From the NCBI GenBank assembly GCA_024276895.1, contig JAJRWG010000057.1, forward strand, positions 1 through 34,775: a DNA stretch of 34,775 bases, given 5' to 3'. Below are positions 8,974 through 19,124 of the stretch, piece after piece (the stretch's first letter is position 1; each line of letters begins with the position of its first letter). Source of the stretch: Bacteroidota bacterium (GTDB lineage: Bacteria > Bacteroidota > Bacteroidia > Bacteroidales > F082). The notes below the pieces were generated by a model. That model searched no databases, was not told where the DNA came from, and saw nothing but the letters and a program-made list of their open reading frames with translations. Position numbers and translations under genes: made by a program.

Positions 8974-11511
8974 TTGAAATACTTTTCTCTCATACTGTTG
9001 TTCTCTTTCACCTGCTCTGTCCTGCAAGCACAACGGGAGGCCAATATCTGGTACTTCGGCGAAAAGGCCGGTCTTGACTTCAACAGCGGAAACCCCGTTC
9101 CGCTTCTCGATGGCCAGATGGCTACCGAAGAGGGTTGCTCTACAATTTCCACACCCCAGGGGCAGCTCTTGCTTTATACCGACGGATCAACCGTTTGGAA
9201 CAGAGAACATAACATCATGCCCAACGGCACTGGTTTGCTCGGACACCCGTCGGGCACACAGTCGGGAATGATCGTCCCTTTTCCCGGATTGCTCGACAAA
9301 GTCATCATTTTTACCGTGGACTGGAGTGCAAGCGGCGGCGCCAACGGACTCAGGTATTCGCTGGTTGACCTGACCCTGGACGGCGGACTCGGCGATGTGG
9401 TGGATTCGGAAAAAAATGTGCTGGTGCTGGCTCCTGTGGCCGAAAGGGTCACGGCAGTGAAACACACCAACGGGATCGATATCTGGGTGGTGGTCAGCAA
9501 GTACAATACCGATGAGTTTCATGCTTTCCTCGTAACACAATCGGGCGTCAGCAACACGGCCGTGATCAGCAATGCCGGTGATGTGGTAAGCGATGTCAAT
9601 ACACAGGGTTACATGAAAATATCTCCTGACGGAACATGGCTTGCAAGGGCCAACGGTTCTGACAACTCCATCGAGATCTTCACTTTCGATGCGAGCACCG
9701 GTGTGGTGGAATTTGTGGCCAAAGGGGATAACTTCGGTGTCAGCAGGAAAATGTATGGTGTGGAATTCTCGCCCAACAGTACACGGCTTTACGTCAGCAC
9801 CTGGAAATCCAATCCCATGGGGCTCTACCAGTACAACCTGGAAGCAGGTAGCCCGCAGGACATCATTGATTCGAGAACCCTGATCTCGCACAGTCCCAAC
9901 GGCGCATTGCAACTGGGGCCCAACAACAAGATTTACTGCATCCGCAACGAAACCATCGGGATGGGTTCCCTCTCGGTGATCAACAATCCCAACGAACTGG
10001 GCAGCGCTGTGAACTTCGTGATCAACGGTCTTTACCTGGGTGGCCGGGAATCGAACTGGGGCCTGCCGCCTTTCATCCAGTCGTATTTTAACCTGGAGAT
10101 CGATTTTCTTTACAACAAAACCTGTTTCGGCGACACAACGCAGTTCACTCTGATCAGTTCCACCACACCCGACTCGGTGCTGTGGAATTTTGACGACCCT
10201 GCCTCAGGTGCTGAAAACACCTCAAAGCTGACAAATCCCACCCATGTTTTTACAGCTCCGGGAACTTACAGCGTGACGGTAACCACCTGGATTGCAAACG
10301 AGCCCAAGAGTCTCAGTTACGATGTGGAGATCAGTGCAATTCCCGATGTTGACCTGGGGGATGACACTACTTTCTGTACAGGCAACCCCTTCCTCCTTGA
10401 CGCGGGCGCCGGCTACGACACCTACCTTTGGTCAACAGGTGAAACAACGCAAACCATTGAAGTTACAGCTGCCGGCCAATACTGGGTACAGGTTGTGAAC
10501 GGTCCGGGCTGTACCGGCAAGGACACCATCGTGCTGGATGCCGAAACCGGCTACACCATGGAAAGCGATACCAGCATCTGCCAGGGGGATTCCATTTTCG
10601 TCGGGGGTAATTATCAAAGTGAGTCAGGGATTTACTATGACAGTCTGATGACCGTGTTGGGTTGCGACAGCGTGCTGATCACCAACCTGGAAGTGACGGC
10701 GCTTCCCACGGCCGACGTTGATGCTTCCATCTGTACCGGCGATTCCATCTTCCTGCAGGGCAAATACCAGACTGAGCCGGGTGTTTACTACGACACGGTT
10801 CCCAACCCGGCGGGCTGCGACAGCCTGATCATCACAACACTGGAAGTCAGTGATTTTTTGACGGTGGAACAGGAAACATCCATCTGCCAGGGCGACTCCA
10901 TCTGGCTGGGAGGGGATTACCAGAGCAGGGAAGGCGTTTACTACGATACGGTACAGAATGAATTGACCTGCGACAGCCTTTACATCACCACCTTGTTTGT
11001 TGACCCCCTGCCAATAGTGGAACTGGGTAACGACACTTCCATCCTCGAAGGTGATGAAATCCTGCTGGATGCCTACTTCCCCGATGCCACCTACCAGTGG
11101 CAGGACGGCTCCGATCAACCCACCTATCCTGCCTCCGATTCGGGCTGGTACTGGGTGAGCGTCACCACGAACTGCGGTGTTGCCACCGATTCCATCCACA
11201 TCAGTTTCCTGCTCGACCTAGAGTGTTTTGTAACTGTTCCAAGTGCCTTTACACCAAACGGTGACGGCGTCAATGATGTATTTAAACCCGTGCTCAATTG
11301 CGATGCCATGTTCTATGAATTTACCATCTTCAACCGTTGGGGACAGATCGTTTTTTCCACCGATGATCAGCAAATGGGGTGGGATGGAAGCAATGGCGGG
11401 AAAACCCATCCCTCCGGTGTTTACTTATGGCAGGTGAATTACAAAATACAGATCAATATCGATAAATTTATGGAGGGTTCGGACAAAGGAAGCCTTACCT
11501 TGCTCAGATAA
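8974..11511 (+). CDS. Secreted beta-propeller/PKD protein with gliding-motility-associated (type B T9SS) C-terminal domain
   Basis: TTG start, signal peptide KYFSLILLFSFTCSVLQAQ; PKD-like DSVLWNFDDPASGAENTS...; C-term VPSAFTPNGDGVNDVFKP...FNRWGQIVFST...WDGSNGGKTHPSGVYLWQVNY. Confidence 0.9.
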   Translation: MKYFSLILLFSFTCSVLQAQREANIWYFGEKAGLDFNSGNPVPLLDGQMATEEGCSTISTPQGQLLLYTDGSTVWNREHNIMPNGTGLLGHPSGTQSGMIVPFPGLLDKVIIFTVDWSASGGANGLRYSLVDLTLDGGLGDVVDSEKNVLVLAPVAERVTAVKHTNGIDIWVVVSKYNTDEFHAFLVTQSGVSNTAVISNAGDVVSDVNTQGYMKISPDGTWLARANGSDNSIEIFTFDASTGVVEFVAKGDNFGVSRKMYGVEFSPNSTRLYVSTWKSNPMGLYQYNLEAGSPQDIIDSRTLISHSPNGALQLGPNNKIYCIRNETIGMGSLSVINNPNELGSAVNFVINGLYLGGRESNWGLPPFIQSYFNLEIDFLYNKTCFGDTTQFTLISSTTPDSVLWNFDDPASGAENTSKLTNPTHVFTAPGTYSVTVTTWIANEPKSLSYDVEISAIPDVDLGDDTTFCTGNPFLLDAGAGYDTYLWSTGETTQTIEVTAAGQYWVQVVNGPGCTGKDTIVLDAETGYTMESDTSICQGDSIFVGGNYQSESGIYYDSLMTVLGCDSVLITNLEVTALPTADVDASICTGDSIFLQGKYQTEPGVYYDTVPNPAGCDSLIITTLEVSDFLTVEQETSICQGDSIWLGGDYQSREGVYYDTVQNELTCDSLYITTLFVDPLPIVELGNDTSILEGDEILLDAYFPDATYQWQDGSDQPTYPASDSGWYWVSVTTNCGVATDSIHISFLLDLECFVTVPSAFTPNGDGVNDVFKPVLNCDAMFYEFTIFNRWGQIVFSTDDQQMGWDGSNGGKTHPSGVYLWQVNYKIQINIDKFMEGSDKGSLTLLR
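10555..11013 (+). repeat. Three tandem 51-aa (153-bp) repeats inside the 8974-11511 CDS
   Basis: SICQGDSIFVGGNYQSESGIYYDSL..GCDSVLITNLEV / SICTGDSIFLQGKYQTEPGVYYDTV..GCDSLIITTLEV / SICQGDSIWLGGDYQSREGVYYDTV..CDSLYITTLFV. Units at 10555-10707, 10708-10860, 10861-11013. Confidence 0.9.
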
Positions 11512-11602
11512 TGTCGGCTGACACAACCAATTGACCACTTTTTTTGTCTATTTTTGTAAGCAATTGCTTTTCGGAAACCACACCAGGAAAATACTACCAA
11601 AA

Positions 11603-14470
11603 ATGAAAAAGATCGGAATCATACTGCTCAGTCTCTTCCTGTCGTACAGCCTCACCGCCCAAAAGGAAGCCAACTTCTGGTTTTTCGGGGAATATGCAGG
11701 CGTTGACTTCAACAGCGGTGCCCCCGTTGCACTGACAACCGGTGCATTAACCACTTGGGAAGGTTGTTCTTCTATTTCCACCAAAAGCGGAATTCTGCGT
11801 TTTTATACCGATGGTAGTACCATTTGGAACAAAAACAACACACCCATGCCCAATGGTAAAGGTTTAATGGGAAACACCTCAAGTACACAGTCTGGTATCA
11901 TCGTTCCCTGGCCGGGAGACGATAACAAGTATTTCGTTTTTACCATTGATGATGTGGATGCAGGGGGAGGGTCAAGTGGACTGCGCTACTCTGTCGTGGA
12001 TATGACACTTGCCGGATTTCTCGGCGATGTGGTGTCAACACAGAAGAATATTTTATTAACCGCACCCATGTGTGAAAAGCTGACAGCCGTCGGCCACGAC
12101 AACGGAATCGACATCTGGGTCATCTCCCAAAAGTGGGGTACCAACAATTTTTATGCTTATCTTGTTACTCCTGACGGAGTAGACATGACACCGGTGATCA
12201 GTCCAGTAGGTGCAGTAATTCAGGGAGAAATTGATAATGCAAAGGGTTACCTGAAAGTTTCCCCCAACGGCGAAAAAATAGCCAAAGCCAATGCCGGACT
12301 GAAAACAGTTGAGATATTTGATTTTGACAATACAACAGGAGTTGTAAGCAATGTGATTACTGATTACAGCTATGGCGGCCAGGGCGAACCTTACGGCATC
12401 GAATTCTCTCCCAACAGCCATTTGTTGTATGTCAATACATGGAAAAACAGGCCGAACATGAGGTTGTTCCAGTACGACCTTGAAGCCGGCACACCTGGTG
12501 AAATTCTTGATTCCAGGGTTCTGATTGCATCAGGGACGAACGGCGCATTGCAAATTGCCTCGGACAATAAAATGTATGTGGCCACGTATGCATCGTCCTA
12601 TTTAAGTGTGGTCAATGTCCCTAACAAAAGGGGCAGCGCATCTCTTTTTGAAGCCAACAAAGTTTACCTTGCAGGTAAACGCTCCATGTATGGATTGCCG
12701 CCTTTCATCCAGTCATTTTTCAACTTCAACGCCGGATTCTACAACGAAACACCCTGTTACACAGAGCCGACCCAGTTTTATGAAAACAGTTCCGTTGAAC
12801 CGGATTCCGTCTGGTGGGATTTTGGTAATACGGCATCCGGTGATGAGAATTATTCCACGGAATTCGATCCCGTGCATTTGTTTACGTCGCCCGGCCTGTA
12901 TTTTGTTAAGCACAAGATCTGGGTGGACGGGTTGATGGACAGCGTAAGAAATGGCGTTTACGTTTTCCTGAAGCCCGATATCGAATTGGGAAACGACACC
13001 ACCCTGTGCGAAGGCGACCCGCTGGTGCTTGACGCAGGAAATGATTTTGAAACCTACCTCTGGAGTAATGGCGACACCACCAGGACAACCACCGTTTTTA
13101 CGGCCGGTGATTATTGGTGTTACGTGACCAACGGCCCCGGATGCGGCAAAAGCGATACCATTTCAGTGGTAGCCCTGCCAAAACCGCAACTTGACCTGGG
13201 AAGCGACGTAAGTCTCTGCGAAGGTGGCTTTTACACCATTGATGCCGGCCCCGGTTACGCCAGCTACCTGTGGCCCAACGGCTCTACACAACAAACGTTT
13301 TCAGTAGAAAGTTCAGGGACTTACTGGTGCGAAGTGACCAACGACGTGGGTTGCTCCGCCAGGGACAGTGTGACGATTACATTTTTCCAGCGGCCAACGG
13401 CCGATGCCGGTCCGGTACAGACAATCGACCAGGGACAAACTACCGTTCTGGATGGTTCTGCCTCCGGTGGCTTACCACCTTATTCGTTTGAATGGCAGCC
13501 TGCCGGACTGCTTGAACAAAACGACATCGCTGCACCAACCACACTGCCCATTATAGCTCCTACATGGTTTACACTTACGGTAACCGACAGCAGGGATTGC
13601 ATTAGTGAGACAGACGATGTGCTGATTAACCTCAGCGGTTCAACACTGTGGGCATTGCCCACGGCTGAGCCCGATATAATTTGTCTGGGCCAGTCAACAC
13701 AGATCACTGCTTACGCCAGCGGGGGAGGGCTTGAGTACACTTACGAATGGACCGGTGACGATCCGCCCGGGTTTACTTCTTCGGAAGCTTCATTTACAGT
13801 TACGCCGACAAAAGCGGGAAATATCCAGTACAACCTGCACCTGACCGATCAGTACAACAATGAATTTAATGGCAGTGCAACGGTTGTAGTAAGCCCGTTG
13901 CCGGTCATCGACCTTGTACCTGAAGGGATTATCCCGGTTGCACCCGATACCATTGTTATTTGTGTCCGCGACTCGATCACACTCGATGCAGGTAATGATG
14001 ATGACCCTGATGGCACAACCTATTTCTGGACGAACATCAATTACCTGAATCGCTATTACACAGCCTCAACCAACGGAAACTGGATTGATTTTCAAACCCA
14101 CCAGGTACGTGTAAACTATCCCGGCACAGCCGGTTGCGAGAGCATGGGAAAAATAACCATTGTGTTCGACTTCAAGGAATGTCAGATCGGAATTGACGAA
14201 AATATTTCAGATGAAGGGACCGCCTTCAGTGTTTTCCCAAATCCTAGCGACGGACAGTTTACAATTGTCCTGAATACACCGGTTAAGGATGTGACTATCA
14301 ATGTTTATGATTTTCTTGGCAGACCTGTTTACGACAAACAATTTACAGGTAATTTTGACAAAGGACAAAGCATTCCGGTTTCATTGAAGCAGAATAAAAA
14401 GGGTATTTATTTTGTGAGAGTGTCTGCCGGTGAAACCATTTTTTCAGTCAGGAAAATCATCATTCGCTGA
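11603..14470 (+). CDS. Paralog of 8974-11511: secreted beta-propeller/PKD/Ig-like protein with type A T9SS sorting domain
   Basis: N-term QKEANFWFFGEYAGVDFNSGAPVALTTGALTTWEGCSSISTKSG parallels the previous CDS; C-term FPNPSDGQFTIVLNTPVKDVTINVYDFLGRPVY...KGIYFVRVSAGETIFSVRKIIIR. TATTTTTG box at 11549-11556. Confidence 0.9.
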   Translation: MKKIGIILLSLFLSYSLTAQKEANFWFFGEYAGVDFNSGAPVALTTGALTTWEGCSSISTKSGILRFYTDGSTIWNKNNTPMPNGKGLMGNTSSTQSGIIVPWPGDDNKYFVFTIDDVDAGGGSSGLRYSVVDMTLAGFLGDVVSTQKNILLTAPMCEKLTAVGHDNGIDIWVISQKWGTNNFYAYLVTPDGVDMTPVISPVGAVIQGEIDNAKGYLKVSPNGEKIAKANAGLKTVEIFDFDNTTGVVSNVITDYSYGGQGEPYGIEFSPNSHLLYVNTWKNRPNMRLFQYDLEAGTPGEILDSRVLIASGTNGALQIASDNKMYVATYASSYLSVVNVPNKRGSASLFEANKVYLAGKRSMYGLPPFIQSFFNFNAGFYNETPCYTEPTQFYENSSVEPDSVWWDFGNTASGDENYSTEFDPVHLFTSPGLYFVKHKIWVDGLMDSVRNGVYVFLKPDIELGNDTTLCEGDPLVLDAGNDFETYLWSNGDTTRTTTVFTAGDYWCYVTNGPGCGKSDTISVVALPKPQLDLGSDVSLCEGGFYTIDAGPGYASYLWPNGSTQQTFSVESSGTYWCEVTNDVGCSARDSVTITFFQRPTADAGPVQTIDQGQTTVLDGSASGGLPPYSFEWQPAGLLEQNDIAAPTTLPIIAPTWFTLTVTDSRDCISETDDVLINLSGSTLWALPTAEPDIICLGQSTQITAYASGGGLEYTYEWTGDDPPGFTSSEASFTVTPTKAGNIQYNLHLTDQYNNEFNGSATVVVSPLPVIDLVPEGIIPVAPDTIVICVRDSITLDAGNDDDPDGTTYFWTNINYLNRYYTASTNGNWIDFQTHQVRVNYPGTAGCESMGKITIVFDFKECQIGIDENISDEGTAFSVFPNPSDGQFTIVLNTPVKDVTINVYDFLGRPVYDKQFTGNFDKGQSIPVSLKQNKKGIYFVRVSAGETIFSVRKIIIR

Positions 14471-14529
14471 TACTGTTCTTACTGTTTTACTTTTGCTTTT
14501 TATATCTTCCTGAGATTTTTTTTACTGAA

Positions 14530-14562
14530 TTTGTAAAACATATGTTTTTTTTACTATATTTG
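14530..14562 (+). promoter_or_regulatory. Bacteroidota sigma-A-type promoter (TTTG-N21-TATATTTG)
   Basis: tttg at 14530-14533, 21-nt spacer, tatatttg at 14555-14562; matches TTTG/TAnnTTTG consensus. Confidence 0.65.
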
Positions 14563-14622
14563 GACGGTGATTTTTTCACAACGAGTTTTTGATTTAGTAA
14601 ACGTTCATTAAATTCAGGAAAA

Positions 14623-14823
14623 ATGAAACAAGCAAGCAAGCGAGTCTTTCTGCAGAGCTACTACCGCAGATTGAAGAAGCAACGTAAGCTGTTGCTCAGG
14701 AGAATCAGTGAAATCCGGCACGATGAATTTGAGAGTTTACTTGCATCACTGAACAGCAAGTTAAATTACACTTCTCAAATGTTAATGGACAATAACGCCC
14801 ATAACAAAACTGTACAAGGGTAA
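14623..14823 (+). CDS. Small basic protein (66 aa), unknown function
   Basis: MKQASKRVFLQSYYRRLKKQRKLLLRRISEIRHDEFESLLASLNSKLNYTSQMLMDNNAHNKTVQG, about 60 nt downstream of a consensus promoter; no competing ORF. Confidence 0.55.
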   Translation: MKQASKRVFLQSYYRRLKKQRKLLLRRISEIRHDEFESLLASLNSKLNYTSQMLMDNNAHNKTVQG

Positions 14824-15021
14824 TTCAGGAACTAAATCCACTTTTTAAAACTCACTACCACTTATTTGACAAGCCTTTGAACAAAACAAAAGTAAAGGTG
14901 TATTCCATACGTGAAAAGGAATATATCAGGTATGTCCTATAATTTATATTATGTTAAATAGTGTTTTTCAAAGAGAAGGGAAACAACCGATTCTGCCTCC
15001 CTGCCCTCTTTTAAATTATGT

Positions 15022-16152
15022 TTAGTCTTCTTTGATCAATTCCTTCAACTTGTCATTCATCTTCAACTGGATATAAATATTCTTTAAAGCCAGGCGTGAA
15101 TCCTTGTCATCAGGATTGAGTTCAAGGGCCTTTTCAAAATAAGGCATGCCTTGCTCAAGTTCTGCATTGGCTTTTCCAACCAGCGTATCGTATTCCTTTA
15201 CCTTATTCAGCGGCAGATTGTTGGCCGAATCCAGATACGCTTTGCCGGCATTACTGTAAATAACACCGATATTGTAATAAACTGTTGAACTGTTCGCACC
15301 CAGATCAATGGACTTGTTGTAATACTCAATGGCTTTGTCGAAATCACCGTCATTATCGTAGGTTTGGCCGAGGATCAGATACAGGTTGGGATTCTCGCTA
15401 TCTGTTTTAACCGCTTCCAGCAATGTTTCCCTTAGTTTGGTGTTCTGGCCTGTTTCCAGGTAGATCTGTGCCAGTTCCAGCATCAGTCCCAGATCCTCGG
15501 GAAATTCCTTCCTGCCGGTCTTAATGACCTCCAGTGCCCTGGCCGTGTCGCCAAGTTGTTTGATGGATTTGCTGTAATACTTGTAAACACGGGCATCGCT
15601 GTAGCCGTTATCAATGCAAATACCAAGGTATTTTGCAGCAATATCGGGCTTTTTGCCGTACACGCCTGCCATGCCGATATTAAAGGCAGTTATGGTGTCG
15701 ATACGCCCCACCGATTCCCCGATTTTGTAATTCTTTTCAAAGTCCACCAAAGCGGCATCGTAATCCTGCATCTGAAAAGCCTGGATGCCGCGGTTAAAAA
15801 ACTCAATGGAAAGTTTGTTCATGTAAAGATTGATTTCGTCCTTGTAAGTCCCTTTCTCATCGTACTCGCTGGCCTTCTTCAACGACTCATAGGATACATC
15901 TAAAGCATCTTTGGTCAATAAATCAGCCAGGCCATTCGTCTGGATGTTGTAATAAATAATGCCACGGTACATCCAGGTTTTGGGGTCATACATGGTTTTT
16001 TCGTGCACAGCAGCCGCATCAATGGCTTCTTTTGCATTCTTGTACTCGCCGTTCTTGTTATACATGTAAGCACTGGTACGCTTGTTTTTCTGTGCAAAGG
16101 CACCCATGCTGATCAAAAGGCTTAAGCCCAGTAAAATTGCAATTTTTTTCAT
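15022..16152 (-). CDS. Tetratricopeptide-repeat protein, secreted/periplasmic
   Basis: Signal peptide MKKIAILLGLSLLISMGAFAQ and TPR motifs (NPNLYLILGQTYDNDGDFDKAIEYYNKSIDLG, STVYYNIGVIYSNAGK). Caaaagta (minus TACTTTTG) at 16176-16183. Confidence 0.9.
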   Translation of the reverse strand: MKKIAILLGLSLLISMGAFAQKNKRTSAYMYNKNGEYKNAKEAIDAAAVHEKTMYDPKTWMYRGIIYYNIQTNGLADLLTKDALDVSYESLKKASEYDEKGTYKDEINLYMNKLSIEFFNRGIQAFQMQDYDAALVDFEKNYKIGESVGRIDTITAFNIGMAGVYGKKPDIAAKYLGICIDNGYSDARVYKYYSKSIKQLGDTARALEVIKTGRKEFPEDLGLMLELAQIYLETGQNTKLRETLLEAVKTDSENPNLYLILGQTYDNDGDFDKAIEYYNKSIDLGANSSTVYYNIGVIYSNAGKAYLDSANNLPLNKVKEYDTLVGKANAELEQGMPYFEKALELNPDDKDSRLALKNIYIQLKMNDKLKELIKED

Positions 16153-16229
16153 TTTCAAAAGTTTATTCGTTTGTGCAAAAGTATAGATTAACTGAAATCT
16201 TGTGAAAATCAGCAAAATTTATACCAATT

Positions 16230-18815
16230 CTAAATATCCTCCTGTGGAGTGTCCGTCTCCGTTCCGGATTGCTCCTCCCCTTCCGGTGAAACATCTTCCG
16301 TGCCGGTAAGATCATCAGTACCGTTATCATCCACCTGCTCAAGCAGCTGACTTTCGTATTCGTCTGCAGTGATCTCAATTTTTGCAACGGCTGCAATCTC
16401 GTCATCTTCATTCAGCCGGATCAACCGGACACCCTGGGTGGCTCTTCCCATTACACGCAGGTTTTCTACCTTCATGCGAATGGCAATGCCCGATTTGTTG
16501 ATGATCATCAGGTCGTCTTTGTCCGTCACGTGTTTAATGGTGATCAGCGAGCCTGTCTTTTCGGTAATATTGATGGTCTTCACACCTTTTCCACCACGAT
16601 TGGTTACCCGGTAGTCTTCTACTTTTGAACGTTTTCCATAGCCCTTTTCCGAAACTACAAGCACACTGTACTCATCGCTTTCGAGGCAAACCATGCCGAC
16701 GACTTCATCATCGTCGTTGGCCAGTGTCACCCCGCGCACACCTGCTGCATTGCGGCCCATGGCACGAACCTTTTCTTCGTTGAAGCGAATGGCCCTGCCC
16801 GACTTTTTAGCCAGGATTACCTCGCTGGTACCGTCTGTCAGCCGTGCCTGGAGCAGTTCGTCACCCTCCCTGATGGTAATGGCGTTGATGCCGTTTTGCC
16901 GTGGTCTGGAATAAGCCTCAAGGGTGGTTTTCTTAATAACGCCCTTTTTAGTAGCCAAGATGATGTAATGGCTGTTGATGTATTCCTCGTCTTTCAGGTC
17001 TTTGGTGTTGAGAAAAGCTTTGACGCTGTCGTCAGGCGGAATCTGGATGAGGTTTTGGATGGCCCTGCCTTTGGAGGTTTTCGAGCCTTCCGGTATTTCA
17101 AACACCCGCAGCCAGAATACTTTCCCCTTTTCGGTAAAAAACAGCATGTAATTGTGGTTGGTCGCCACAAACAGGTGCTCCAGAAAATCCTCGTTGCGTG
17201 TGGTGCTGCCGCGTGAACCGCGTCCGCCCCTTTTTTGCTGGCGGTATTCGGTCAAGGGTGTTCGTTTGATATAACCCAGGTGCGAAATGGTAATGACGAC
17301 CTTTTCATCAGGGATGATGTCTTCCATCCGGATGTCTTCGGCTGTGTACACGACCTGTGAACGGCGCTCGTCGCCATATTTTTCTTTGATGCGCAGCAGT
17401 TCCTCCTTGATGATGTTCATGCGGATGTCCTTGCTGGCCAGGATTTCTTTCAGACGCTGAATCAAGGCCATCAACTCGGCATAATCCGATTTGATCTTAT
17501 CCCTTTCAAGCCCGGTGAGCTTTTGCAGGCGCATGTCCAGGATGGCTTTGGCCTGGATTTCGCTGAGTTCAAATGAATTCATCAAACCCTGTTTGGCGTC
17601 ATCGGGTGTTTTTGAAGCCCTGATCAATGCAATCACTGCATCCAGGTTGTCAAGTGCAACCAGGAGACCTTCCAGGATGTGAGCCTTGCGCTCCGCCTCT
17701 TTCAGTTCGTATTCGGTCCGCCGTGTAACCACTTCGTGACGGTGTTCCACAAAAAAGCGGATCATGTCTTTCAGGTTGAGCATCCTGGGCCTGCCGTTTA
17801 CCAGGGCAATGTTGTTCACACTGAAAGAACTTTGCAAAGCCGTCAGCTGGTACAGTTTGTTGATGACGATTCTTGGAATGGCATCCTTTTTCAGATCGTA
17901 AACAATGCGCATTCCGTTTCTGTCCGACTCGTCATTAATATCGGAAATGCCTTCAATCTTCTTCTCGTTAACCAGATCAGCTGTCTTGCGGATCATTTCC
18001 GCTTTGTTGACCATGTAGGGCACCGAGGTGACGATGATGCGTTCCCTGCCCGATTTAGTTTCCTCCAGCTGCATCTCGCCGCGCATGACTACCCTGCCCC
18101 GTCCGGTCTCAAAAGCACTGACCACACCTTCGTAGCCGTAAATGATGCCGCCCGTGGGAAAGTCGGGAGCCTGTACCAGCGAAATCAGTTTGGAAATCTC
18201 AATATCGTTGTCGTCAATATATGCCACAATCCCGTCAACCACCTGCGACAGGTTGTGCGGTGCCATGTTGGTGGCCATACCCACGGCAATGCCCGAGGCA
18301 CCGTTGATGAGCAGGTTGGGAATCTGCGTCGGCAGAACGGTTGGTTCCTGCAGGGTGTCATCGAAGTTTGGTTGGTGATCCACCGTTTCCTTGTCGATGT
18401 CAACCAGCATTTCTTCGGCAATTTTTCGAAGTCTCACCTCGGTATAACGCATCGCAGCAGGATTGTCGCCGTCAATGGAGCCGAAGTTTCCCTGCCCTTG
18501 CACCAGCGGATAGCGCAACGACCAATCCTGGGCCATGCGTACCATCGAATCGTAAACCGATGTGTCGCCGTGGGGGTGATATTTACCGAGCACCTCCCCT
18601 ACTATTCTGGCTGATTTTTTATACGGGCGATTGGAAAAAACACCCAGCTCGTGCATGCCGAACAAAACGCGACGGTGTACAGGTTTCAAGCCATCCCTCA
18701 CATCGGGCAAAGCCCTTGAAACAATAACCGACATCGAATAATCGATGTAGGCCGATTTCATCTGGCTTTCAATATTTACTTTGACTATTCTTTCCTTCTC
18801 AAACTCATTTTCCAT
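16230..18815 (-). CDS. gyrA: DNA gyrase subunit A
   Basis: [85 protein letters not shown], GyrA-box-like [10 protein letters not shown]; acidic C-terminal tail. Confidence 0.98.
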   Translation of the reverse strand: MENEFEKERIVKVNIESQMKSAYIDYSMSVIVSRALPDVRDGLKPVHRRVLFGMHELGVFSNRPYKKSARIVGEVLGKYHPHGDTSVYDSMVRMAQDWSLRYPLVQGQGNFGSIDGDNPAAMRYTEVRLRKIAEEMLVDIDKETVDHQPNFDDTLQEPTVLPTQIPNLLINGASGIAVGMATNMAPHNLSQVVDGIVAYIDDNDIEISKLISLVQAPDFPTGGIIYGYEGVVSAFETGRGRVVMRGEMQLEETKSGRERIIVTSVPYMVNKAEMIRKTADLVNEKKIEGISDINDESDRNGMRIVYDLKKDAIPRIVINKLYQLTALQSSFSVNNIALVNGRPRMLNLKDMIRFFVEHRHEVVTRRTEYELKEAERKAHILEGLLVALDNLDAVIALIRASKTPDDAKQGLMNSFELSEIQAKAILDMRLQKLTGLERDKIKSDYAELMALIQRLKEILASKDIRMNIIKEELLRIKEKYGDERRSQVVYTAEDIRMEDIIPDEKVVITISHLGYIKRTPLTEYRQQKRGGRGSRGSTTRNEDFLEHLFVATNHNYMLFFTEKGKVFWLRVFEIPEGSKTSKGRAIQNLIQIPPDDSVKAFLNTKDLKDEEYINSHYIILATKKGVIKKTTLEAYSRPRQNGINAITIREGDELLQARLTDGTSEVILAKKSGRAIRFNEEKVRAMGRNAAGVRGVTLANDDDEVVGMVCLESDEYSVLVVSEKGYGKRSKVEDYRVTNRGGKGVKTINITEKTGSLITIKHVTDKDDLMIINKSGIAIRMKVENLRVMGRATQGVRLIRLNEDDEIAAVAKIEITADEYESQLLEQVDDNGTDDLTGTEDVSPEGEEQSGTETDTPQEDI

Positions 18816-19014
18816 CCAAACGTTCTTTTATTCTTTTTCAAAAAAAAATTAACGTGCAAAGGTACGGATTTCACGTAAAGTTTTGGTTAAAAATATCCAC
18901 TATCTTCACATTAATGTTAACAATGGGTTGTTAGCATTTAGCAAACCCGTGAGCCTGCCGAAAAAAACATTCCGGCTATTTTTGGATGTGCAAATATCAG
19001 GTGCTTAACAAACG

Positions 19015-19047
19015 AAAACCCATCGGCTTTTGTCCGATGCGGGTTTT
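19015..19047. other. Terminator-like hairpin between gyrA and clpC
   Basis: aaaaccc-atcgg ... ccgat-gc-gggtttt (19015-19026 with 19034-19047), T-rich 3' side. Confidence 0.55.
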
Positions 19048-19067
19048 AGTGTGATAACATTCCGTTT

Positions 19068-19102
19068 TTTGGGAAGAAAACCGGCAAGTTTTATTAATTT
19101 TG
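19068..19102 (+). promoter_or_regulatory. Promoter of clpC (TTTG-N23-TAATTTTG)
   Basis: tttg 19068-19071, taattttg 19095-19102, 23 nt before the clpC ATG at 19125. Confidence 0.6.
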
Positions 19103-19124
19103 CAGTTCAAATACAATCAATTTT

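Noticed and set aside
17679-18614. 311-aa plus-strand ORF opposite gyrA
   Set aside because: Shadow ORF antisense to strongly conserved gyrA codons; composition is atypical (H/V/N rich).
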